From: Clostridia bacterium DTU080
Lineage (GTDB): Bacteria; Bacillota; Limnochordia; DTU080
NCBI GenBank assembly: GCA_001513395.1
Contig: LFTP01000071.1
Location: 1-9,977, forward strand
Reading direction: 5' to 3'
DNA length: 9,977 bases
Part shown: positions 1 to 6,649 of the stretch, piece after piece
Numbering within the stretch: the first letter of the stretch is position 1
Layout of the letters: each line of letters opens with the position of its first letter
Notes under the pieces: model-generated
Database searches by the model: none
Told to the model about the DNA's origin: nothing
What the model saw: only the letters and a program-made list of their open reading frames with translations
Translations under genes and position numbers: made by a program

Positions 1-360
1 GGACTGCAGACCATGCGCGATCTGAAGCACAGCAATATCCGGATCAATTTTGACACCGCAAACCTGTATTACTACAACGAAGACATTGACATCGTGGCCG
101 AACTCGAGGGATTGGTTGAGTACGTGGTGCATGTCCATCTTAAGGACAGCCGCCGCAAATATCAAGACTGGTACTTCCCGGCCTTAGGTGAGGGTAACAT
201 TGACTTCCCAGCTATCTTCCGAGTCTTTGATCAGGTCGGATTCCGCGGCCCCTTCAGCTTGGAGTTGGAGGGGATCGCCGGCGAAGAACGGACTTTGGAA
301 TTGCATCATGGCCGAGTCAAGCGCTCCCTTGAATACTTGCGAGAAATAGGTGTGTATTAA
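1..360 (+). CDS. Sugar phosphate isomerase/epimerase family protein (5' end missing)
   Basis: This is the C-terminal part of a xylose-isomerase-like TIM-barrel protein (AP endonuclease 2 superfamily). The frame is open from base 1 with no stop, so the true start lies upstream; the ATG at 13 is only an internal methionine. The 119 visible residues carry the late-barrel metal-site pattern of the family: an NFDTAN strand (about residues 16-21), a HVHLKD strand (44-49) and an SLELEG strand (about 86-91), whose D, H and E residues usually bind a divalent metal. Such enzymes isomerise or epimerise sugars, sugar phosphates or inositol derivatives in the cytoplasm, but the substrate cannot be read from this fragment. 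The C-terminus is a normal helix ending shortly after the last strand, so the gene appears intact at its 3' end. It converges on dnaE2 with a 135-base gap. Confidence 0.8.
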   Translation, partial: GLQTMRDLKHSNIRINFDTANLYYYNEDIDIVAELEGLVEYVVHVHLKDSRRKYQDWYFPALGEGNIDFPAIFRVFDQVGFRGPFSLELEGIAGEERTLELHHGRVKRSLEYLREIGVY

Positions 361-444
361 CCATAGTAGTGCCATTCTCCTGGGGTGTTCCAAGAGTAAG
401 GTTGAGACGGCCCCGGAGTCGTCACTTATGTGACACAATATGAA

Positions 445-476
445 TGTCGGCGGCCTGTTAAATCAGACCGCCGACA
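445..476. terminator. Hairpin between convergent genes, likely bidirectional terminator
   Basis: Bases 445-457 pair with 464-476: nine perfect GC-rich pairs, one C-A mismatch, three more pairs and a six-base TTAAAT loop. It sits in the gap between two convergent genes, as expected for a shared terminator. The following sequence is only moderately T-rich (GTCTTTA on the plus strand, TTCATATTG on the minus strand), so termination strength is uncertain. The rest of 361-495 holds only a short palindrome, GTCAC-TTAT-GTGAC at 421-434, and no gene that I can support. Confidence 0.55.
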
Positions 477-495
477 CGTCTTTACGGTGCCGATA

Positions 496-3400
496 TCACT
501 CGGCCAGCAGAGGCTCAATACGGGTGGCGATCACACTGACTCCGTTTCCGCGCCGCGAGACGTAGCCCCACACCGTCAGCGCAGGGGAATGAAAGATCTC
601 GCGTCCATATCGTTTGTAGACATCTTCAAATATGGTGACGTCGCAAAGACCGAACTCGTCTTCTAGGCTGAGAAAGACCACGGTGCGCCCGCTTTTAGTC
701 GGAGGTCTATGCGGTCGGATCACTATGCCCGCTACTCCAACCCTACCTTCCACTTGACCGTTGCTGATCTCACCGCAGTTTTTTATGCCGCGTTGTATCA
801 GTTTGGGTCGGAAAAACTGCATAAAATGATTTTCCGGGGAGAATCCGAGCAAAGTCACCTCGTGTATCACCTTTTCAAACGCCGAATAATCAGATAACCC
901 TTGACCGGTTTCGGAGTCCCCCGCTCCGAATGGCAATGCGGGTTGGCCATTTTCACCGGACATGGCCAAGATACCTTGAAGCTGCCAGAGTAATTGGCGC
1001 CGATTAGTATGCAGATTGTCAAATGCCCCGACCTGAATCAGGTTCTTTATGACATCACGCGGCAAATGAACGCGTCGGCAAAAATCGCTGAGGGATTCAA
1101 AGAGTTTTTGCTCTCTCGAGGAGATCACTGCCCGGGCCATGTCGGGCGATAACCCCTTCACCTGTGTCAACGAGACTCTTATGGCCCCGTTTTCCACGGC
1201 AAAGCGCAGGTCGCTTTTGTTCACATCCGGAGGCAGAATGCGCACGCCGCGGCGTTTGGCTTCTTCGACGATCGTCCCCGGCGGGTAATAACCCATTGGC
1301 TGGTGACTGAGAATGGCCGCGAAAAACTCAGCTGGATAGTGGGTCACCAGGTAGGCCGTTTTGTAGGCCGTATCGGAAAAAGCCGCGGCGTGAGCTTCGC
1401 AAAAACCATAACCCGCATAGCTGACGATGTAAGAATACAAGGTCTCGGCCACTTTTCGCTCAACACCGCGCTTTGTGGCCTTGGCGATGAACTCACGCCC
1501 AAGCTGATCCATCTTTTTTTGTGAACGAAAATGAGTCATCGCTTTGCGCAACTGATCGGCCTCACCGGGACTGAAGCCAGCGAGCTTAACCGCGATTTCG
1601 ATTATCTGCTCCTGGAAAAGAACGACGCCGTAGGTCTTGGCGAGGATGGGCTCCAAGTCCGGATGAATATAACTGACGGAACAATGGCCGTTCCTGTGAG
1701 CGATAAAAGGCTCGACCATATTCCCCTTTATGGGGCCGGGACGAATCAGAGCAATGCTGGCCACGATGTCTTCTATGTTTTCCGCCCCCAAGCGCGTCTG
1801 CAGCGCTCTTTGGGCAGGACTCTCCAGTTGAAAAGCACCGATGCTTTTTCCGTGATTGAGAGCCGCATACGTAGAAGCATCATCCAATGGAATTTTGGCG
1901 TACTCCACAAGAGGCTTACCCGCAGCCGTCTGCTTGGTGTTAATATCTCCTATGGCAGTCTGAACGGCTGACAAGGTACGAAGTGACAGCAAATCCAGTT
2001 TCATCAATCCCAGCTCTTCTATGTCATCTTTGTCGAACTGGATGATGCGCATGCCCTTGGCGGCCATCTGTAATGGGCTGACTTCTATCAGAGGGCGGTT
2101 ACTGATCACCAAACCGCCCAAGTGTGTACCAATGTGGCGCGGAAAACCGGCCACCTGTTCAACGAGATCAAAAAGCTTCTCATAGCGTTCAAAAGGCAGG
2201 CCGCTGTTTTTTAGCTCGGGATAGTCGGTTAATGCTTTGCGTATGCCGTCTGCGGGAATGTGCGGAAACGCCTTGGCTACTTTTTCTACTTCTTGAAGTG
2301 GAAAACCCATGGCTTTTCCGAAATCACGCAAAGCCGAACGAGCATGATAAGTGTGATAAGTGCATACGGAAGCGACATGATCTTCGCCGTATTTATCGTA
2401 GACATAGCGCGCGATGTCATCCCGATAGCGGGCATCAAAATCGATGTCGATATCCGGCTGTTGAGCCCGCTCCAGACTGAGGAAACGCTCAAAAAGCAAA
2501 CCTCTGTTGATGGCATCGACATTTGTGATATAAAGACAATATACAACAGCCGAATCAGCGGCGGAGCCGCGTCCTGCGTAACAGATGCCCCGTTCACGCG
2601 CAAAACGGGCGACATCCCAGGCGACAAGGAAATAGTCCGCCACACCCAAAACATCGATGATGCGCAATTCGTGCTCCAGCCTCTCGCGTATGGCTGTCGT
2701 GATCGATCCGTAACGCTCTTGTGCTCCTTGGTATGTGAGCTGTCGCAAGAACTGAATAGCACTGCTGCCGTCAGGCGTATTGAAAAAAGGAAACAGACGC
2801 TCACCCAAGGGAATGGCCGTATCACACAATTCAGCTATCTCGAGTGTGCCGCGCAGCGCTTGCGGAAAATCACGAAGACGATCCGCCATCTCTTCGGGTG
2901 TGAGAAGGTAGTTCTCCGCATTGAGCCGCCTTGCGGGATGTATGCTTTGAAGGCAAGTCAAAGTACGCACACACGTGAGTATGTCATGGACGGGGAATTG
3001 CTCTTTGTAAGCATAATGGGCGTTAGCGGTAGCCGCCATGGGCAGATGAAGATACTCCGCCAGATCGCGCAAATGACGATTAAGCGAGTTTGTACGAGGA
3101 AGAAGATTATCCTGGATCTCGATGTAAAAACGTCCGGGGAAAGCGGCTGCATAAACAGAAGCCGCTTCCAGGGCCTGGCGGTTTCGACCCTGCAATATTA
3201 AAGAGGCTACTTCGCCGTGGCGACATCCGGACAAAGCGATGAGGCCCTCGCTGTGCTCTTTGAGAAGCCTTCGAGAAAGTTGAGGTAACCCGCGCGGTGC
3301 ATCAAGATGAGCCCGGGTAACCAGGCGGCAGAGATTGGTATAACCCGTTCGGTTTTGGCAAAGAAGAGTCAGGTGACAACCGTTGTCTAGGGTTATCTCG

Positions 3401-3591
3401 CATCCTTGAATAGGTTTTATACCCATCGCCGCGGCCAATTTATGGAAGCGCACGGCGGCTGAAAGATTGTTGTGATCAGTAATGGCCAACGCCGAGCATC
3501 CGATCTCCGCGGCGCGAGTCAGCAGTGACTCTATGGATGCTGCACCGTCAAGGAATGAGAATGGTGAATGAGTATGCAAGTGAGCATACAT
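496..3591 (-). CDS. dnaE2: Error-prone DNA polymerase III alpha subunit, DnaE2 type
   Basis: A C-family DNA polymerase of 1031 residues, expected to act with ImuB in SOS translesion synthesis. The N-terminal PHP domain (about 1-270) keeps HLH (4-6), D15, TDH (H40), E65, H73, C123 and H192. The polymerase core has GRGSAA (340-345), the DIDIDF motif with catalytic Asp382 and Asp384, and the third Asp533 in KLDLLSLRTL. The GFCEAHAAAF block (729-738) and the QPMGYYPP segment followed by VLP-like PPDVN (about 764-791) resemble the DnaE2 branch. A C-terminal OB-fold (about 949-1026) ends the protein; no tau-binding tail follows. QPALPF (883-888) resembles a beta-clamp motif. I chose the ATG at 3591 because homology begins there (MYAHLHTH). 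The frame is open upstream to 3750 and an in-frame GTG at 3600 is possible. It follows the DUF6504 gene by 13 bases (4 if GTG), and neither start has a clear ribosome site, so translational coupling is likely. A main replicative DnaE is the less likely alternative. Confidence 0.92.
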   Translation of the reverse strand: MYAHLHTHSPFSFLDGAASIESLLTRAAEIGCSALAITDHNNLSAAVRFHKLAAAMGIKPIQGCEITLDNGCHLTLLCQNRTGYTNLCRLVTRAHLDAPRGLPQLSRRLLKEHSEGLIALSGCRHGEVASLILQGRNRQALEAASVYAAAFPGRFYIEIQDNLLPRTNSLNRHLRDLAEYLHLPMAATANAHYAYKEQFPVHDILTCVRTLTCLQSIHPARRLNAENYLLTPEEMADRLRDFPQALRGTLEIAELCDTAIPLGERLFPFFNTPDGSSAIQFLRQLTYQGAQERYGSITTAIRERLEHELRIIDVLGVADYFLVAWDVARFARERGICYAGRGSAADSAVVYCLYITNVDAINRGLLFERFLSLERAQQPDIDIDFDARYRDDIARYVYDKYGEDHVASVCTYHTYHARSALRDFGKAMGFPLQEVEKVAKAFPHIPADGIRKALTDYPELKNSGLPFERYEKLFDLVEQVAGFPRHIGTHLGGLVISNRPLIEVSPLQMAAKGMRIIQFDKDDIEELGLMKLDLLSLRTLSAVQTAIGDINTKQTAAGKPLVEYAKIPLDDASTYAALNHGKSIGAFQLESPAQRALQTRLGAENIEDIVASIALIRPGPIKGNMVEPFIAHRNGHCSVSYIHPDLEPILAKTYGVVLFQEQIIEIAVKLAGFSPGEADQLRKAMTHFRSQKKMDQLGREFIAKATKRGVERKVAETLYSYIVSYAGYGFCEAHAAAFSDTAYKTAYLVTHYPAEFFAAILSHQPMGYYPPGTIVEEAKRRGVRILPPDVNKSDLRFAVENGAIRVSLTQVKGLSPDMARAVISSREQKLFESLSDFCRRVHLPRDVIKNLIQVGAFDNLHTNRRQLLWQLQGILAMSGENGQPALPFGAGDSETGQGLSDYSAFEKVIHEVTLLGFSPENHFMQFFRPKLIQRGIKNCGEISNGQVEGRVGVAGIVIRPHRPPTKSGRTVVFLSLEDEFGLCDVTIFEDVYKRYGREIFHSPALTVWGYVSRRGNGVSVIATRIEPLLAE

Positions 3592-3604
3592 AGATGACAC
3601 CGTC

Positions 3605-3859
3605 TCAATCGATGATTTTGTAAAGGTACCAAGATTTTTCCCGGAGGTCAAAATACAACTCATAGGTACCGCCGTCGCCGGTCTGCAACAGGTAAAATGC
3701 CTTTTCGGCTTCACCTTCCCACCAACTGCCGGTATCGCGCCATGTTTCATGTATGCGCGTCACGCGACGCCAGTTAGTATGCCAAAAAAAACGCAAGGGA
3801 GTCCCATGACGGTCGGAGGTTGCATTGATACGTCGATTGATCAGTCTGCTCAAAGACAT
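3605..3859 (-). CDS. DUF6504-like small protein of the mutasome locus
   Basis: An 84-residue cytoplasmic protein with no signal peptide or membrane segment. It is rich in aromatic and basic residues: RRINATSDRHGTP near the start, then FFWHTNWRRVTRI, a GSWWEGE stretch (44-50) and a C-terminal YELYFDLREKSWYLYKIID-like ending. This resembles the DUF6504 family (matched from memory), found next to or fused with ImuB and DnaE2 genes in Gram-positive bacteria. No biochemical role is established to my knowledge. The start at 3859 is supported by GGGGGGTG just upstream; an in-frame start at 3931 would run through the promoter and both LexA boxes, so I rejected it. It is the first gene of the LexA-type operon and its stop lies 13 bases before the dnaE2 ATG, which suggests co-translation. 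A role as an accessory factor for the polymerase complex is inference from position only. Confidence 0.75.
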   Translation of the reverse strand: MSLSRLINRRINATSDRHGTPLRFFWHTNWRRVTRIHETWRDTGSWWEGEAEKAFYLLQTGDGGTYELYFDLREKSWYLYKIID

Positions 3860-3876
3860 GACACCCCCCCATGCTA

Positions 3877-3888
3877 GAACAAGTGTTT
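3877..3888. promoter_or_regulatory. LexA (DinR) box 1, perfect consensus match
   Basis: GAACAAGTGTTT matches the Bacillus-type LexA/DinR consensus GAAC-RNRY-GTTY at every position. It lies 17 bases upstream of the DUF6504 start codon and, on the predicted transcript, covers about +4 to +15 after the start point. LexA bound here would block initiation or early elongation of the DUF6504-dnaE2 operon until SOS induction. Confidence 0.8.
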
Positions 3889-3890
3889 GG

Positions 3891-3927
3891 TGCACTAATG
3901 ATACAACAGGTGTTCGATCGACGTCAA
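3891..3927 (-). promoter_or_regulatory. Predicted promoter of the DUF6504-dnaE2 operon
   Basis: On the minus strand the -35 is TTGACG (3927-3922, five of six consensus bases), the spacer is 18 bases and the -10 is TATCAT (3903-3898, five of six). The start point should fall near 3891, giving a leader of about 32 bases before the GGGGGGTG ribosome site. The promoter carries one LexA box in the spacer and another just downstream of the start point, so strong SOS control is predicted. Confidence 0.7.
3904..3915. promoter_or_regulatory. LexA (DinR) box 2, inside the promoter spacer
   Basis: CAACAGGTGTTC matches GAAC-RNRY-GTTY at all positions but the first (C for G). Its centre is 27 bp from that of box 1. 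It abuts the predicted -10 and fills most of the spacer of the minus-strand promoter, the position expected for direct occlusion of RNA polymerase. Confidence 0.65.
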
Positions 3928-4072
3928 GCAAGCCGATATAACCGGATTCTGGCAGTTTTTGAAGGGAATAAGCGCAACGTGGCCAAACACCGTGAAAAGG
4001 TCACAGGGTCAATTCCCCTCGAAAGAGGCACTCTACGATTTAACAGAACACATACAGGAGGAGACGTTACTT

Positions 4073-5365
4073 GTGGATGTGAAAAGGCTGGTGATGGGCC
4101 AGGAAGTACTGGAACACAAGCTCCCTTCGGGGCTGACCGTGGTCTTTCTTCCCAAGCCCGGCTTTGCGCAAAAATTTGCCGCCCTGGCCACAAATTACGG
4201 CGGCATGGATTCGACCTTCATAGCGCCGGGACATTCGGAACCGACAAATGTCCCCGACGGTATCGCTCACTTTCTCGAACATAAGATGTTCGAAGAACCC
4301 GATGGTACCGATGTATCACAGCGCTTCTCGCAAATGGGCATGACCACAAATGCCTATACAGGATCGTATTACACGGTGTATCACTTCACCACGGTAGAGC
4401 GTTTCAGCGAAGGGCTCAGCTTACTGCTCCACTTCGTGCAAAACCCGTATTTCACCGATGAAAGCGTCGCCAAAGAACAAGGGATCATCGGGCAAGAGAT
4501 CCAAACGGGACTCGACAGCCCTTCACGAATGGTCTACTACAACTTCATGGAATCAATGTTCCATGTACACCCGGCCAAAATCCGAACCATTGGCTCTGCG
4601 GATTCCATTGCCCGGATCAACAAGGAGCTTCTTTACAAATGCCACGATACGTTCTACCATCCGAGCAACATGATGCTTGTTGTGGCTGGGGAGCTGGATT
4701 TTGCCGAAGTGCTTTCCCTGGTGGAAAAGGATCTTGCGGCAAGAAAATACACACCGAGGGGACCGATTACCCGAGTTATTCCCACGGAACCGGACAGTGT
4801 GGTACATCCGGAGACGAGGATTGAGCTCAAGGTCTCCCGACCTCTCGTGATGATGGGCTTCAAAGGTATCTTATCGGCTGAAGGTCGCGACTATCACAAA
4901 CAGCTGATCGCCGCTGATCTCGCTTTAAGTACAGTATTGGGGAAAGCCAACTCGGGCTACTGGCAGTTGTACGAAAAAGGCATCGTCACTGAGGACTTCC
5001 GTTTCGGCTACTCGGCCTATCGGGGCATCGGTTATGTATGGATCAGCGGCGAAACGGAAGACGTCGACGCTTTTGTGACGGAAATCACCTCGAATCTGCA
5101 GCGAGCCTGTCAAGAAGGTCTGCAAGCCGAGATCTTCGAGGCTGTCCGTCGCCAGGAAATAGGCTCTTTTTCGGCTTTGCTGGATGATCCGGAGCAATTG
5201 GCCGGTGTGTACATCACTCACCGTTTCAACGGATTGGATCTCATGGATGTGCGGATGCTACTCGATGAGGTTCGCCTTGAGGATGCTCAAGAATGCTTGG
5301 AGCAACTCATTAGGGAAGATAATCGCGTGGTATCCATCGTGGAGCCGCTGAAGGGAGGGCACTGA
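4073..5365 (+). CDS. ymfH: M16 family zinc peptidase, YmfH-like catalytic subunit
   Basis: A 430-residue M16 (pitrilysin/processing peptidase type) protein, close to the length of Bacillus YmfH. The zinc site is intact: the inverted motif H66-F-L-E69-H70 and, about 70 residues on, EQGIIGQE with Glu142 as the likely third ligand, seven residues after Glu135 as in pitrilysin. The C-terminal half has the second M16 fold but shows LYEKGIV where the partner has its R/Y motif, so it probably needs the next gene's product for substrate binding. No signal peptide is seen, so it is probably cytoplasmic. The GTG start at 4073 is preceded by AGGAGGAG (4056-4063); the frame stays open upstream to a TTG at 3959 that lacks a ribosome site. 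The next gene begins one base after the stop. The natural substrate is unknown; processing or clearance of peptides is typical of the family. Confidence 0.88.
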   Translation: MDVKRLVMGQEVLEHKLPSGLTVVFLPKPGFAQKFAALATNYGGMDSTFIAPGHSEPTNVPDGIAHFLEHKMFEEPDGTDVSQRFSQMGMTTNAYTGSYYTVYHFTTVERFSEGLSLLLHFVQNPYFTDESVAKEQGIIGQEIQTGLDSPSRMVYYNFMESMFHVHPAKIRTIGSADSIARINKELLYKCHDTFYHPSNMMLVVAGELDFAEVLSLVEKDLAARKYTPRGPITRVIPTEPDSVVHPETRIELKVSRPLVMMGFKGILSAEGRDYHKQLIAADLALSTVLGKANSGYWQLYEKGIVTEDFRFGYSAYRGIGYVWISGETEDVDAFVTEITSNLQRACQEGLQAEIFEAVRRQEIGSFSALLDDPEQLAGVYITHRFNGLDLMDVRMLLDEVRLEDAQECLEQLIREDNRVVSIVEPLKGGH

Positions 5366-5366
5366 T

Positions 5367-6641
5367 ATGAACACGACTAAAGGATTCCAACAAGTGACGC
5401 TGGGGCCGGAAGTTAGGCTTTTTGTGCACGTTGTGCCCACCTTCAAACGTACAAGCGCGGCCGTTTTTTTCCACAATGATCTTTCTCCGGAGCATGTAGC
5501 CGCCTTAGGGATTCTCCCTCGGGTACTGCGACGAGGAAACACTCTATGGCCCACGGCCATGGCTTTAGAGCGAGAACTCGCTTTGTTATACGGAGCGCAT
5601 CTGGGAACGGGCGTGCAAAAGCGCGGGGACCGGCAGATTTCTTGGTTCCTACTCAATCTTCCCAGTGACCGCTATGTAGATACGCCTATCTTGAGTCAGG
5701 GTTTGCGGCTGTTACGGGAAGTGATTTTATCGCCGATCATAGAGAACGGGGGCCTGGCCAGCGAGTACGTGGAGCAAGAGAAGCAACTGCAGGTGGGACG
5801 AATTCGCTCCTTGATCAACGTTAAGGCCAGATGGGCCATATTACGCTGCATCGAGGAGATGTTCCGTGACGAACCGTACCGACTTCATGAACTTGGTACG
5901 GAGGAACAGGTGCGTGAATTAACACCGCAGATTCTCCTGCGTAATCACACCCGACAGATTCGTGAGGCCCCCATCGACATCTATATAGTAGGCGATGTGG
6001 AGATTAACGAATTGAAAAGGGTAGTAGGCGGTTTGTCTTTACCCACCAGAGCTCCTAAGACACTGCCCAAGACGGTGGTACGTCCCGGAAACGCACAGGT
6101 TCGCACGGTCATTGATGAAGAAGTGATGGGGCAGGGCTGGCTGGTGCTTGGCTTCCGTACGGATATTGCCTATTCGGACGCTGAACGCTATGCCATGTAC
6201 TTCCTAAACGGTGTTTTGGGTGGTTTCGTGCACTCAAAGCTGTTTGTCAATGTGCGTGAAAAGGCCAGTCTGGCCTATCAGGCGAGCTCCAGCTACAACG
6301 CAAACAAAGGATTCATGCTGGCTTATGCCGGTATCGATCCCAAATATTACGACCAAACGTTGGAGATCATGCTCAAGCAGATTGATGCCATTCGTCAAGG
6401 AGACATCTCCGATGATGAAATGAATGCGACACGCAGCAGGCTCATCGCACAGGCTCTGCTGACGCAGGATAGCCCCCTGGCGCAGATGATAACCCACCTG
6501 AGCGGTTCCATGGAGGGTGTCGAAGAGACGACCGATGAACTGACCGCTCGTCTGAAGCGTGTGACGAAAAAAGACATCGTGGATGTGGCCGAGCGAGTGC
6601 GTCTGGACACAATCTACTTCCTCAAGGGCGTAAGTCGCTAG
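5367..6641 (+). CDS. ymfF: M16 family peptidase homologue, YmfF-like non-catalytic subunit
   Basis: A 424-residue M16-fold protein and likely partner of the preceding peptidase. It has no HxxEH: the matching helix reads LGILPRVLRRG (about 48-57), so it cannot bind the catalytic zinc. Its C-terminal half keeps the VREKASLAY segment with Arg297 and Tyr304, the R/Y pair that closes the active site and positions substrate in M16 enzymes. This complements the first protein, which has the zinc site but not the R/Y pair, and points to an obligate heterodimer. The start is well supported by GGGAGG (5353-5358), eight bases before the ATG and inside the end of the upstream gene. The gene order (catalytic subunit first) is the reverse of the ymfF-ymfH order I recall from Bacillus subtilis. 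It converges on imuB with eight bases between the stops. Confidence 0.85.
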   Translation: MNTTKGFQQVTLGPEVRLFVHVVPTFKRTSAAVFFHNDLSPEHVAALGILPRVLRRGNTLWPTAMALERELALLYGAHLGTGVQKRGDRQISWFLLNLPSDRYVDTPILSQGLRLLREVILSPIIENGGLASEYVEQEKQLQVGRIRSLINVKARWAILRCIEEMFRDEPYRLHELGTEEQVRELTPQILLRNHTRQIREAPIDIYIVGDVEINELKRVVGGLSLPTRAPKTLPKTVVRPGNAQVRTVIDEEVMGQGWLVLGFRTDIAYSDAERYAMYFLNGVLGGFVHSKLFVNVREKASLAYQASSSYNANKGFMLAYAGIDPKYYDQTLEIMLKQIDAIRQGDISDDEMNATRSRLIAQALLTQDSPLAQMITHLSGSMEGVEETTDELTARLKRVTKKDIVDVAERVRLDTIYFLKGVSR

Positions 6642-6649
6642 TCAAACGT

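Noticed and set aside
421..434. GTCAC-TTAT-GTGAC palindrome resembling a CRP/FNR-type half-site pair
   Set aside because: It sits between two convergent gene ends with no promoter to control; a chance or RNA hairpin is more likely.
1678..1694. GGAAC-N7-GTTCC palindrome inside dnaE2
   Set aside because: Wrong spacing for LexA and lies in coding sequence far from any start.
2260..3201. A 313-codon plus-strand ORF opposite dnaE2
   Set aside because: It lies wholly antisense to well-conserved polymerase coding sequence, shows no recognisable domain and has no ribosome site.
3592..3750. N-terminal extension of DnaE2 by 53 residues
   Set aside because: It overlaps the DUF6504 gene in another frame and polymerase homology begins at MYAHLHTH.
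3959..4072. TTG start that would add 38 residues to the YmfH-like protein
   Set aside because: No ribosome site precedes it, while AGGAGGAG precedes the GTG at 4073 and the family length fits the shorter form.
4275..4293. TCGAAC-N7-GTTCGA palindrome, LexA-like
   Set aside because: Spacing is seven bases rather than four, and it encodes the conserved HFLEHKMFEE zinc motif.
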